Shown: piece by piece, positions 53,677-62,604 of the stretch
How positions within the stretch are numbered: position 1 is the stretch's first letter
Layout of the letters: the number at the start of each line of letters is the position of its first letter
Made by a program: the position numbers and the translations under genes
Source of the DNA: Paenibacillus sp. 32352
Lineage (GTDB): Bacteria; Bacillota; Bacilli; Paenibacillales; NBRC-103111
Direction of reading: 5' to 3'
Assembly (NCBI RefSeq): GCF_002042965.1
Contig: NZ_MZNT01000001.1
Coordinates: 310,001 to 374,000, forward strand
Length of the DNA stretch: 64,000 nt
Notes under the pieces: model-generated
Told to the model about the DNA's origin: nothing
Seen by the model: the letters and a program-made list of their open reading frames with translations, nothing else
Database searches by the model: none

Positions 53677-53741
53677 TTTACATTAGATTTACAAAACTGA
53701 CTTAGGACTTTTACACTGGGTTAAACATCCTATGCTAGAGT
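53677..53741 (+). promoter_or_regulatory. PhoP-box array upstream of the EAL-GGDEF gene
   Basis: TTTACA (53677), TTTACA (53688), degenerate GACTTA (53699), TTTACA (53710) and TTAAAC (53721) are at exact 11-bp steps. They are followed by TATGCT (53731-53736). The pattern matches the pstS and pstC arrays, including the degenerate third position. The -10 spacing differs (4 bases after the fifth hexamer). Confidence 0.75.
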
Positions 53742-53780
53742 GGGATATATATCCATTAGCCCACAGAGGGGATGAGACGT

Positions 53781-55592
53781 ATGACCGCTGTCCACAAGAA
53801 TTCGGTCTTCCACGCGGATAAGACATATTTACAGAACGAAATTCAAATGATATTGCGGCATAAAATGCTCCATTCCGTTTATCAGCCTATCGTATCCTTG
53901 AAGGACGGCAGTATTTTAGGCTATGAAGCGTTGACGAGGGGACCTCATAATCACCCGTTCCATTCACCGCTGCCGTTATTTACTTATGCCGACGAGACAG
54001 GACAGCTGTACCCGCTGGATAGGCTGGCAAGGGAGAAAGCGATTCAAGGAGCCTTCTTCGCCTCCGGGCCAGAGCTCTTGTTCATCAATATATCCGCAGC
54101 AATTCTTTACGACCCCCAGTTCGAGCCGGGAAGGACGTTGGAGCTGCTGCAGGCACAAGGAATGAGTCCGGATCGGATCGTATTCGAAATAACGGAGAGA
54201 AGCTCCATTGAAGACTTTTCCATGGCTAAGAAGCTGCTTATGCATTATCGCAATCAAGGCTACCGCATTGCCATCGATGACGCCGGTGCGGGATATTCGT
54301 CCTTGCAGGCGATTGCCGAGCTGCATCCCGATTTTATAAAGATGGACCGTTCCCTGGTGCAGGGCGTAGAATCGCATAAAACGAAGGAAGCGATACTGGA
54401 AACCTTCGTTTCTTTTGCCCAAAAGCTGAATATAGAGATCATTGCGGAAGGCATCGAGCATCCGGACGAGCTGCATCATTTGACCCGAATGGGCATTCAT
54501 TACGGGCAAGGATACTTATTGGGGAGACCTTCCTTGGAGAAAGCGGCGCTGGCTCCGGAGCTGGTCGAACGCATCGTCCAACAGCGCAAAATCCACGATT
54601 CGGCGGGCAGCACATGGGCTATCGGCGATTTGATTGCGCCTATCCGTACCTTTGACAACAAGGCGCTGATATCGGAGGTAGCGAACTATTTTAAATCGAA
54701 TGTGAACGCGCCTGGCGTCGTCATTGTTTGCAAGGATGTGCCCGTCGGTTTGATGATGCGGGAAAGATTGTTTCAGCAGCTGGCCGGCCAATACGGGTTT
54801 TCTCTGTTCTGGAACCGGACGATCGATCAGGTGATGGATGCGGAGCCGTTGATCGTGGATCAGCATATGCCGGTGGAGACGGTATCCCAGCTGGCGACTT
54901 CGAGAGATATCAACAACTTGTACGACCTGGTTATCATTACGAACGAGGGGAAGATGGCGGGAGCCGCTTCCATTCGCGCCATATTGGAATGCATCACTAA
55001 CGCCAGGATGGAGAGTGCGAAGGTAGCCAGTCCTTTGACCGGGTTGCCCGGGAACATTCAAATTCATCGGGAGCTCAATAAATGGCTGATGGAGAAGAAG
55101 CGATTTTCGGTTATTTATGCGGATTTGGATTATTTTAAATGGTTCAATGACCGGTACGGATTTCAAAAAGGGGATCAGCTTATCCAATATACGGCCGATG
55201 TGATTCAGCAGTCGATCGTGGTATGCGGGAAGCCGTTCGATTTTGTCGGCCATATCGGAGGTGACGACTTTATCGCCATCACCTCGTCCGTGGACTCGGA
55301 GAAGCTGTGCAGGGAGATTATTCGCCGGTTCGATCAGGGCGTAAGGCTCTTCTATGAAGGAGATGATTGGTGCTATGTGGAGGACCGCGGCGGCAATCGG
55401 ATCGAGGCGAACGGGGTAACCATTTCTTTATCGCTGATCGTATGCGAGCTGGCAGAGGCAGTTACCTTGGAGCAAATATCTAAGGCCTCGGCAAGATTGA
55501 AGAAGCTGTCCAAAGGTTATCCCGGCAGCATCGTTCACTGCGAATGTCTTGGACTTGAGCAGCCTCGAGATCAGAATAGCTCCAGCAGCTGA
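53781..55592 (+). CDS. EAL-CBS-GGDEF cyclic-di-GMP protein
   Basis: Predicted cyclic-di-GMP turnover protein, about 603 residues, cytoplasmic. The EAL domain (about 15-255) keeps LGYEALTRG, the metal and catalytic Glu/Asp residues in IVFEITERS, IAIDDAGAGYSSL and DFIKMDRSLVQGV, and AEGIEHPDE, so phosphodiesterase activity is likely. A CBS-like pair follows (about 275-405). The C-terminal GGDEF domain (about 415-590) has YADLDYFKWFNDRYGFQKGD and the signature GHIGGDDFIAI, with Asp in place of the fourth-position Glu. The ATG at 53781 is 9 bases after AGAGGGG; the ATG at 53772 touches it. A PhoP-box array lies upstream. The last 22 bases overlap the convergent HAD gene. Confidence 0.92.
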   Translation: MTAVHKNSVFHADKTYLQNEIQMILRHKMLHSVYQPIVSLKDGSILGYEALTRGPHNHPFHSPLPLFTYADETGQLYPLDRLAREKAIQGAFFASGPELLFINISAAILYDPQFEPGRTLELLQAQGMSPDRIVFEITERSSIEDFSMAKKLLMHYRNQGYRIAIDDAGAGYSSLQAIAELHPDFIKMDRSLVQGVESHKTKEAILETFVSFAQKLNIEIIAEGIEHPDELHHLTRMGIHYGQGYLLGRPSLEKAALAPELVERIVQQRKIHDSAGSTWAIGDLIAPIRTFDNKALISEVANYFKSNVNAPGVVIVCKDVPVGLMMRERLFQQLAGQYGFSLFWNRTIDQVMDAEPLIVDQHMPVETVSQLATSRDINNLYDLVIITNEGKMAGAASIRAILECITNARMESAKVASPLTGLPGNIQIHRELNKWLMEKKRFSVIYADLDYFKWFNDRYGFQKGDQLIQYTADVIQQSIVVCGKPFDFVGHIGGDDFIAITSSVDSEKLCREIIRRFDQGVRLFYEGDDWCYVEDRGGNRIEANGVTISLSLIVCELAEAVTLEQISKASARLKKLSKGYPGSIVHCECLGLEQPRDQNSSSS

Positions 55593-56320
55593 TCCATTTG
55601 CTGGATGCAGTACACATTGCGCTTTCCCAGCTTCTGTTGGGAGATCTTCCTGGCTGCGGTGCTGTGGGATTGAACCCAGACGGCATCCAGCCCCGCTTTA
55701 GTCGCCCCGCAAACATCATGCTTCCATGAGTTTCCTACCATGACCAGCTGCCTCGGAGATAACTCCATCGTACGGATGGCCGTTTTAAATAAAGGAATGT
55801 TGGGCTTTTTGTCTGCAGAGCTTCTGGCTGTAAATATCCGTTCTTCCGGAAAATACCCGTTCAGCTTGAACCGTTGGAGCAAGTGGGTTACTTCGCTTCT
55901 CGGACTATTGCTGATGATGGCCAATTTGAAGCGCGGTGCCAGCGCTTGCAGCGTCTCCTCTACCTTGGGGGCTAATGATTTGGCGGCGAGCCGGGCTTTG
56001 CGCACCAGCTGGAAAAAATCGTTGGTAAACTGCTGATGGACTGGGACTCGAAGCTCTCTGAGCGCACTTTGCAGGCACTGCTGCTGCAAATCGTCCAGCT
56101 GCAGCCGCGCGGTACGGTTTTTTTTGTGCTGCTGCCAGTAGTTCTGATACTTGCTCCACAGCTCCTCTGCTTGTGGAACATCGCTTTGGACCGAACGGGA
56201 GTAATAGTCGTTCCAAACGGAGCGGAAAGCCTGCTCGAAGTGAATCCCCTGATGGATCAAGGTTTGATTGACGTCAAAACAGATGGCTTTCTTGCCCTGG
56301 GGCCGGGTTGAGGTGCTCAT
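55571..56320 (-). CDS. HAD-superfamily protein with altered catalytic motifs
   Basis: Haloacid-dehalogenase-fold protein of 249 residues. Motif I is CFDVNQTLIH (nucleophile Asp present, but Asn replaces the usual second Asp). Motif II is LAIISNSPRSE, motif III Lys is in ADKKPNIPLFKTAI, and motif IV is VMVGNSWKHDVCGATKAG, where GD is GN. A helical cap lies at about 20-110. These changes may lower or redirect phosphatase activity. GGAGG precedes the ATG. Its 3' end overlaps the convergent EAL-GGDEF gene by 22 bases. Confidence 0.88.
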   Translation of the reverse strand: MSTSTRPQGKKAICFDVNQTLIHQGIHFEQAFRSVWNDYYSRSVQSDVPQAEELWSKYQNYWQQHKKNRTARLQLDDLQQQCLQSALRELRVPVHQQFTNDFFQLVRKARLAAKSLAPKVEETLQALAPRFKLAIISNSPRSEVTHLLQRFKLNGYFPEERIFTARSSADKKPNIPLFKTAIRTMELSPRQLVMVGNSWKHDVCGATKAGLDAVWVQSHSTAARKISQQKLGKRNVYCIQQMDQLLELF

Positions 56321-56485
56321 AACATTCTACCTCCGTTTTGCGCGAAAAGCATCGCCTTATATTCTATGTTTATGCTCATGCGGCCGCCGTCACCCCTAAG
56401 AATGGGAATGTGCGCCTAAGCTTTTTTTCTCTTGTTGTCCTATGCTATCATGGAGTAGTGATGTTAAGGAAAATGGGGTGTAACG

Positions 56486-59152
56486 ATGTCGAAATTAATT
56501 TTGATTGACGGCAACAGTATTGCTAATCGCGCATTTTATGCATTACCTTTACTCAGCAATTCGAGCGGTCTGCATACGAATGCCGTATTCGGATTCACGA
56601 CGATGCTGTTGAAGCTGCTGGAGGAGCAAAAACCGACTCACTTTCTCGTTGCCTTTGATGCGGGGAAGGTCACGTTTCGACATAAGGATTACGCTGACTA
56701 TAAAGGCGGAAGAGCCAAGACGCCTCCTGAGCTGTCTGAGCAGTTTCCGCTGCTTCGCGATTTGATTCGCGCCTTCGGCATGGCCCAATTCGAGCTGGAG
56801 GGCTATGAAGCGGACGATATTATCGGCACGCTCACCCGGATAGCCGACGAGAAGGGGGATATCGAAGTTCTGGTCGTGACAGGGGACAAGGATATGCTGC
56901 AGCTGGCCTCAGACCGGGTTACCATCGCTTTGACGCGAAAGGGCATCAGTGAGGTTGAGCTGTACGATACAAGCGAGATTAAAGAAAAATACGGCTTAAC
57001 GCCGAAGCAAATTATAGATTTGAAGGGCTTGATGGGGGATGCCTCCGATAATATCCCGGGAATTCCGGGCGTAGGGGAGAAGACTGCGCTCAAGCTGCTT
57101 CACGAATATGAGACGGTGGAGGGCGTTCTGGCCCATACGGATCAATTGAAAGGCAAGATGAAGGAAAAGGTCGAGCAGCATGCGGACGACGCCCGAATGA
57201 GCAAGGAGCTGGCGACGATCTTCCGCGAGGTGCCGCTCACGACCAAATGGGAGGAGCTTGCCTTTACAGGTTATGACGGACAAGCTCTCGCTGATATGTT
57301 CCGTAAATTGGAATTTAAATCGCTTCTCGAGAAAATGGACTTCTCGACCGCGGATTCCGATAATGGAGCTCAAGCTTCCCAGGTCGACATTGACGTTGTT
57401 ACTGTCCAGGATCGGCAAGGCTTGGCGGCCTTGGTGGAGGCGCTCCCCCAGGTTACCTGTCTGCACGTCGAGGCTGCCGGGGATAATCCGCATATCGCGG
57501 AGATGATAGGTATTGCCCTGTACACGGAGCACAAATGCTACTATGTGCCAGCCGAGCTGCTTGAATGGAAGGATGAGGAAGCGCTATCGTTCAAAGCCTG
57601 GCTCGAGTCTCCGGAGAAATCGATAGCCATCTATGATCAGCATCGGGCGGCTCTAGTTTTGGCATGGCGCGGCATTCATTTGCGCGGTACTTCCTTCGAC
57701 ATCCTTTTGGCCGCTTATTTGCTGGACCCGACGGAATCGGCGCTGACCTTGAGCGGGCTGTCGGTCAAATACGGCTTGCCTGTGCTGAAATCGGACGAGG
57801 AGGTATTCGGCAAAGGCGCCAAGTTCCATATTCCGGAGCTGGAGCTGCTGAGCGATCATTTGTCCCGCAAGGCGATGACGATTCATAGCTTGGTAGAGCC
57901 GATGAAGCGCGATTTGGAGCAAAGCGAAATGAACGAGCTGTTCTATGAGCTGGAGAAGCCGTTGGCCAGCGTCCTTGCGGACATGGAGGAAAAGGGCATC
58001 AAGGTCGATATCGAGGCTTTGAAGCAGTATGGCCAGGAGCTTGGGACACAGCTGGAAGCTATTATGAGATCGATCTATGACGCGACCGGGACGGAGTTCA
58101 ATATCAACTCGCCGAAGCAGCTTGGTGAGATTTTATTCGAAAAGCTGCAGCTGCCTACGATCAAAAAGACGAAAACCGGCTATTCGACCGACGCCGAGGT
58201 GCTCGAGAAGCTCGAGCCGTATCATCCTGCGATCGGTCATATTCTTCACTACCGGACCTTGGCCAAGCTCCAGTCTACCTATGTGGAAGGGCTGCTCAAA
58301 GAGGTTCGTCCGGATACGGGGAAGGTGCATACCTACTACCGGCAGACCATTGCGGCAACCGGCCGCCTGAGCAGCCAGTATCCGAATCTGCAGAACATCC
58401 CGATCCGGCTGGAGGAAGGACGCAAAATCCGCAAGGTCTTCGTCCCTTCTAAGCCGGGATGGTCCATCCTGACGGCGGACTATTCGCAGATTGAGCTGCG
58501 GGTGCTGGCCCATATTTCGCAGGATGAGAAGCTGATTGAAGCTTTTATCAAGGACATGGACATTCATACGAAGACGGCGATGGACGTATTCGGAGTGTCT
58601 GAGGATGCGGTGGATTCCAACATGCGCCGTCAGGCGAAAGCCGTCAATTTCGGGATTGTGTACGGCATCAGCGATTACGGCTTGTCACAGAACCTGAACA
58701 TTACCCGAAAAGACGCCTCGCAGTTTATTGAGCAGTATTTCGCCGTCTTCCAAGGCGTTCGCCAATATATGGACGACATTGTGAAGAAAGCCCGCCAGGA
58801 CGGCTACGTGACGACGCTGCTGAATCGCCGCCGCTACTTGCCGGAGATTACGGCGTCTAACTTCAATCTCCGTTCCTTCGCGGAACGGACGGCGATGAAT
58901 ACGCCGATTCAGGGTACCGCCGCCGATATCATTAAGCTGGCCATGGTTCAAATGGATGAACGCTTGAAGCGGGACGGGCTCCAAAGCCAGATGCTTCTTC
59001 AGGTGCATGATGAACTGGTGTTCGAAGTGCCGGAGGATGAAATCGAGACGATGAAAACAACCGTAGCCGAAGTGATGGAGAATGCGTTGAAGCTCGTCGT
59101 TCCTCTAAAAGTGGAAGTCGACACAGGCTTGAACTGGTATGAAGCTAAGTAA
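56486..59152 (+). CDS. polA: DNA polymerase I
   Basis: Gap-filling and Okazaki-primer-removing polymerase, 888 residues. The 5' nuclease domain (1-290) has LILIDGNSIANRAF, the acidic EGYEADDIIGTL, GDKDMLQL and LMGDASDNIPGIPGVGEKTA. The 3'-5' exonuclease-like domain (about 300-480) lacks the D-x-E catalytic motif (it reads LHVEAAGDNP), so proofreading is probably absent, as in other Bacillales enzymes. The polymerase domain has motif A (LTADYSQIELRVLAHISQ), motif B (RRQAKAVNFGIVYGISDYG) and motif C (LQVHDELVFEVPE). It rejoins the Bacillus gene order with mutM, ytaF and coaE downstream. Confidence 0.97.
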   Translation: MSKLILIDGNSIANRAFYALPLLSNSSGLHTNAVFGFTTMLLKLLEEQKPTHFLVAFDAGKVTFRHKDYADYKGGRAKTPPELSEQFPLLRDLIRAFGMAQFELEGYEADDIIGTLTRIADEKGDIEVLVVTGDKDMLQLASDRVTIALTRKGISEVELYDTSEIKEKYGLTPKQIIDLKGLMGDASDNIPGIPGVGEKTALKLLHEYETVEGVLAHTDQLKGKMKEKVEQHADDARMSKELATIFREVPLTTKWEELAFTGYDGQALADMFRKLEFKSLLEKMDFSTADSDNGAQASQVDIDVVTVQDRQGLAALVEALPQVTCLHVEAAGDNPHIAEMIGIALYTEHKCYYVPAELLEWKDEEALSFKAWLESPEKSIAIYDQHRAALVLAWRGIHLRGTSFDILLAAYLLDPTESALTLSGLSVKYGLPVLKSDEEVFGKGAKFHIPELELLSDHLSRKAMTIHSLVEPMKRDLEQSEMNELFYELEKPLASVLADMEEKGIKVDIEALKQYGQELGTQLEAIMRSIYDATGTEFNINSPKQLGEILFEKLQLPTIKKTKTGYSTDAEVLEKLEPYHPAIGHILHYRTLAKLQSTYVEGLLKEVRPDTGKVHTYYRQTIAATGRLSSQYPNLQNIPIRLEEGRKIRKVFVPSKPGWSILTADYSQIELRVLAHISQDEKLIEAFIKDMDIHTKTAMDVFGVSEDAVDSNMRRQAKAVNFGIVYGISDYGLSQNLNITRKDASQFIEQYFAVFQGVRQYMDDIVKKARQDGYVTTLLNRRRYLPEITASNFNLRSFAERTAMNTPIQGTAADIIKLAMVQMDERLKRDGLQSQMLLQVHDELVFEVPEDEIETMKTTVAEVMENALKLVVPLKVEVDTGLNWYEAK

Positions 59153-59323
59153 TATAATATAGGTTCTTTCCGAGATCCAAGCATCCGGGGAATGTGCGAA
59201 GGACGAGCTGTGATAGAGGCCGATGCACGTTCCTCATCCCTTTTTTAGCCGCTTGGGACATTCAGATTCACTATAGCTTGTCGGTAGACGTTGAAATAAA
59301 TATACAGCTTCGAGGTGAACAGC

Positions 59324-60181
59324 ATGCCGGAATTGCCGGAGGTAGAAACGGTTAAACGAACATTAAATCAGCTGATCGTCGGTAAAACCATAGAGCAGGT
59401 TGACGTCCGTTTGCGCCGCATTATTCAGCGCCCGGAGGAGCCTGACGAATTTGCCCTGCTGCTTCAGGGACAGACGTTTCATGGAGTGGACCGCAGAGGA
59501 AAGTTCCTCCTTCTTCGCACGGATGATTTTACTCTTGTCTCCCATCTGCGGATGGAAGGCCGTTACGGCGTCTACGACAAGAACGATCCCATGGAGCTTC
59601 ATACGCATGTGGTGTTTCATTTTACCGATGGAAGCGAATTGAGATATAAGGACGTACGCCAGTTCGGCACGATGCATTTGTTCCCCAAAGGAACGGAGCT
59701 TAACGAGCAGCCGCTCAAAAAGCTCGGACTTGAGCCGCTGGACGAGACGTTTACATTGGATGCCTTCATAAGAAAGCTGGAAGGACGGACTACCAAAATC
59801 AAGCCCTTGCTCTTGAATCAGGAATATATCGTCGGGATAGGGAATATTTATGTGGATGAGTCCTTGTTTGCTGCAGGAATTCACCCTGAACGGGAAGCGG
59901 GATCGCTCTCGCGCAAGGAATTGGCTGCCTTGTATGAAGCCATCATCCAAACCTTGAACGATGCCGTAGCGGCCGGAGGGTCCTCTATCAAGTCCTACGT
60001 GAACGGTCAGGGGGAAATCGGAATGTTTCAGCATCAGCTGCAAATGTATGGCCGTAAAGGCGAGCCCTGCCAGCATTGCGGACATGAGATTGAAAAGACG
60101 GTTGTCGCAGGCCGCGGAACTCATTTTTGCCCGAAATGCCAGCCCTTGAAGCGAAAGAATGCTAGAAAAGCCGGTGCTTAA
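59324..60181 (+). CDS. mutM: Formamidopyrimidine-DNA glycosylase
   Basis: Base-excision repair glycosylase/AP lyase for 8-oxoguanine and ring-opened purines, 285 residues. It begins MPELPEVETVKR, where the Pro after Met is the catalytic nucleophile, so the start is the ATG at 59324 (GAGGTG upstream) and not the Met three codons earlier. NQEYIVGIGNIYVDESLF is the helix-two-turn-helix. The C-terminal zinc finger is CQHCGHEIEKTVVAGRGTHF, continuing CPKCQ. It lies between polA and ytaF as in Bacillus. Confidence 0.97.
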   Translation: MPELPEVETVKRTLNQLIVGKTIEQVDVRLRRIIQRPEEPDEFALLLQGQTFHGVDRRGKFLLLRTDDFTLVSHLRMEGRYGVYDKNDPMELHTHVVFHFTDGSELRYKDVRQFGTMHLFPKGTELNEQPLKKLGLEPLDETFTLDAFIRKLEGRTTKIKPLLLNQEYIVGIGNIYVDESLFAAGIHPEREAGSLSRKELAALYEAIIQTLNDAVAAGGSSIKSYVNGQGEIGMFQHQLQMYGRKGEPCQHCGHEIEKTVVAGRGTHFCPKCQPLKRKNARKAGA

Positions 60182-60269
60182 AGAAGCCTTCTGACGGGTT
60201 TCGCATGATGCACCCCCCGCCCATATCCGCCATATAGTAAAGGAGTACAAAGGTCGGGAGGGAACTACC

Positions 60270-60962
60270 ATGCTGCCTTTTATCTCCTTGTTGATATTGG
60301 CTTTAGCCGTCAGTCTGGACGGATTTGGCGTTGGTGTCATGTACGGCTTGCGTAAAATACGTATGCCGCTCTTATCGGTTGCTATCATTTCTTGCTGCTC
60401 GGGTTTTATCATTTATCTTGCCATGCAAATCGGGGTGTTCATCAGCCAATTTGTCGATCCGGTGTTTGCCAGGGCGATTGGGGGCGTAATCCTGATCGGG
60501 ATTGGCATCTGGGCGGTCTATCAAGTCATGATGGAGAAAAAGGATGCGGACAACGGGGATTCCCGCGATTCATCCGGAGTGCCTGTTCGTACTGCGGGAG
60601 GGAACAGCGTCCCGACGACACGGGAAGTGCTGAATATTGAGTTGAAGCGTTTTGGACTGGTTATTCAAATTTTGCGTACGCCATCCATTGCGGACATGGA
60701 CCGTTCGGGTAATATTTCACCTTACGAAGCTTTGCTTCTGGGGATTGCGCTGTCACTGGACGCCTTCGGAGCGGGGATCGGGGCCGCTTTGATCGGCTTT
60801 GCACCGCTTCTTACCTCCGCCGTGATCGCGTTGGCCAGCGGGACTTTCCTGGCGACCGGCTTACGAATAGGTTATAAGTATTCGGATATGTCCTGGCTCC
60901 GCCGGTTATCGGTTTTTCCCGGATGTATATTGATTATTATGGGTATTATGAAATTGATATAA
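60270..60962 (+). CDS. ytaF: Sporulation membrane protein YtaF
   Basis: Integral membrane protein of 230 residues with six predicted helices in two halves, the MntP/YtaF fold. Paired Asp motifs are AVSLDGFGVGVMYGLR near residue 16 and ALSLDAFGAGIGAALIG near 165. Between them is a cytoplasmic loop with a Gly/Ser/Asp-rich stretch and DMDRSGNISPYE (near residue 147), which fits a 12-residue EF-hand loop at all the usual ligand positions. The ion it handles is unknown. GGGAGGG lies before the ATG. Part of the mutM-ytaF-coaE run. Confidence 0.92.
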   Translation: MLPFISLLILALAVSLDGFGVGVMYGLRKIRMPLLSVAIISCCSGFIIYLAMQIGVFISQFVDPVFARAIGGVILIGIGIWAVYQVMMEKKDADNGDSRDSSGVPVRTAGGNSVPTTREVLNIELKRFGLVIQILRTPSIADMDRSGNISPYEALLLGIALSLDAFGAGIGAALIGFAPLLTSAVIALASGTFLATGLRIGYKYSDMSWLRRLSVFPGCILIIMGIMKLI

Positions 60963-61016
60963 TGTACTATTTATAGCGGGGCATAACTAACCTAGAACGT
61001 CGAAGGAGAATTCCCT

Positions 61017-61613
61017 ATGAATATCGGTTTAACCGGAGGCATCGCCTGCGGCAAAAGCACCGTATCCCAGATGCTGGTGCAGCGCGGCGCGATGCTGGTT
61101 GATGCCGACCGTATTGCCAGAGAGGTAGTGGAGCCTGGCAGTCCCGTTCTGACGCAAATTGTGGAACGGTTCGGATCGGAAGTTTTGAATCCAGATGGTA
61201 CGTTGTTTCGTAAAAAGCTGGGAGCATTGGTCTTTGGCAATCCGCAGGCATTAAAAGACCTGGAAAATATCATGCATCCTTCGATCCGTGCGCTAATTCG
61301 CGAAAGAATGCAGGAGTATGAGCAATCGCATCCGGACAAGCTGGTGGTCGTCGATATTCCCTTGTTATATGAATCGGGATTGCAGTCGATGTTCGAAGCC
61401 GTCATGGTAGTGTACATACCGCGCAGTCTTCAGCTTCAGCGTCTCATGGACCGGGACAAGCTCACGGAAGACCAAGCGGAAGCACGGCTCAAAGCCCAAT
61501 TGGATATTGAACAGAAGAAAGCCAAGGCTGACATTGTCATAGATAATCAAGGGACGCTTGCGGATACGGAGAAACAGGTGGAGGCGTTCTTAAGGGGAAG
61601 GAGGCTGCTATGA
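61017..61613 (+). CDS. coaE: Dephospho-CoA kinase
   Basis: Last step of coenzyme A synthesis, phosphorylating the 3'-OH of dephospho-CoA with ATP. The protein has 198 residues. The P-loop GLTGGIACGKST is at residues 4-15, DADRIAREVVEPG follows, and VVDIPLLYESGLQSMF and VVYIPRSLQLQRLMDRD are the core and lid motifs. AAGGAGAA lies before the ATG. The stop overlaps the start of the transglycosylase gene (ATGA). Confidence 0.96.
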   Translation: MNIGLTGGIACGKSTVSQMLVQRGAMLVDADRIAREVVEPGSPVLTQIVERFGSEVLNPDGTLFRKKLGALVFGNPQALKDLENIMHPSIRALIRERMQEYEQSHPDKLVVVDIPLLYESGLQSMFEAVMVVYIPRSLQLQRLMDRDKLTEDQAEARLKAQLDIEQKKAKADIVIDNQGTLADTEKQVEAFLRGRRLL

Positions 61614-62200
61614 GCATCGGCTTTTGGCGGAAAAAGCGAGTATTTGCTCTTCTTTTAATTACCTTCGTAGTTCTTATGTTCCTTAGCAGTGATATTGTGG
61701 GTAAATGGTTATATCCGATCCGCTATCAAGAGGAAATACGGCAGCATGCCGCGAGCTACGAGGTGGACCCGCTATTGGTTGCAGCCATTATTCGAGTTGA
61801 ATCCAATTATAAGTTGAACATTTCATCCAAAAAAGGCGCCTACGGTTTAATGCAGCTTATGCCAGACACCTCAGAGTGGATCGTGGATGCCGGACGGTTT
61901 TCCCCATCCTATAAGAATGATTTGGATAATCCATCCGTCAGCATTGAGCTGGGGACATGGTACCTGGGGTATCTACATAAGGAGTTTAATGGGAACACCA
62001 TCGCTGCCATTGCCGGTTATAACGCCGGTCAGGGGAAAGTAAACCGGTGGCTTCAGAATAAAGAATGGGATGGCACCTTACAAAATTCGGATTCCATTCC
62101 TTATGGTGAAACGAGGCATTACATTCAGCGCGTTTTGTATTATTATAATAAATATCATAAGCTTTATGCGAAGGAATGGGGAATCGCTCCTCAAAAATAA
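61610..62200 (+). CDS. Membrane-anchored lytic transglycosylase (SLT domain)
   Basis: Cleaves peptidoglycan glycan strands at the cell surface. The 196-residue protein has an N-terminal signal anchor (about 10-28). The SLT domain is at about 45-180, with AAIIRVESNYKLNISSKKGA containing the catalytic Glu (near residue 66), GLMQLMPDTSEW, and AIAGYNAGQGKVNRWL. GGAAGGAGG lies inside the end of coaE, and the genes overlap by 4 bases. It ends convergent to the ssp gene. Confidence 0.93.
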   Translation: MSIGFWRKKRVFALLLITFVVLMFLSSDIVGKWLYPIRYQEEIRQHAASYEVDPLLVAAIIRVESNYKLNISSKKGAYGLMQLMPDTSEWIVDAGRFSPSYKNDLDNPSVSIELGTWYLGYLHKEFNGNTIAAIAGYNAGQGKVNRWLQNKEWDGTLQNSDSIPYGETRHYIQRVLYYYNKYHKLYAKEWGIAPQK

Positions 62201-62246
62201 AGAAGCATTGGACAGGCCCCCTAAGGAGCAACTGTCCAATACTTCT
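62194..62246 (-). terminator. Terminator of the ssp gene
   Basis: ATTGGACAG and CTGTCCAAT form a long stem, extended by GAAG/CTTC. On the minus strand TTTATTTTTG follows. Confidence 0.8.
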
Positions 62247-62259
62247 ACCCGGCTTCTAC

Positions 62260-62484
62260 TTAGCGGTTGCCGCCAGCAAGTGTTTGCTCAGCGATTTGCA
62301 CCAGGCGACGAGTAATATGACCCCCGATGGCACCAGTGTCACGAGTAGCCATGTTACCGTAGTAACCGTCTTGAGGGATAGCGATACCCAACTCTTGAGC
62401 AACTTCATATTTCAGTTGATCCAAAGCTGCGTTAGCTTGAGGTACCACCAAAGCGTTACTGCTGCGAGATTGTCCTGCACCCAT
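62260..62484 (-). CDS. Alpha/beta-type small acid-soluble spore protein
   Basis: DNA-coating spore core protein that protects spore DNA from UV and heat, 74 residues. The family pattern is clear: ALDQLKYEVAQELGI (containing the germination protease region), then RDTGAIGGHITRRLVQIAEQ. The N-terminus MGAGQSRSSNALVVPQAN is typical. AAGGAGGTGA lies before the ATG. A promoter resembling forespore SigG sites is found upstream on the same strand. Which ssp paralogue it is cannot be told. Confidence 0.96.
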   Translation of the reverse strand: MGAGQSRSSNALVVPQANAALDQLKYEVAQELGIAIPQDGYYGNMATRDTGAIGGHITRRLVQIAEQTLAGGNR

Positions 62485-62514
62485 GTCTGTTCACCTCCTT
62501 GTAAGTTGGTAAAC

Positions 62515-62543
62515 CTATTATGTGCTTTTCCCTGAAGATCATT
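62515..62543 (-). promoter_or_regulatory. SigG-like forespore promoter of the ssp gene
   Basis: On the minus strand CATAATA (62515-62521) matches the SigG -10 consensus CATNMTA exactly. A -35-like TAATG (62539-62543) lies 17 bases upstream, one base off GMATR. Confidence 0.6.
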
Positions 62544-62604
62544 ACAGGGATTCGCTGGCAATATCTGCACGCCTGATTTCGTAACCAAGAGGAGTGATAA
62601 AGAA

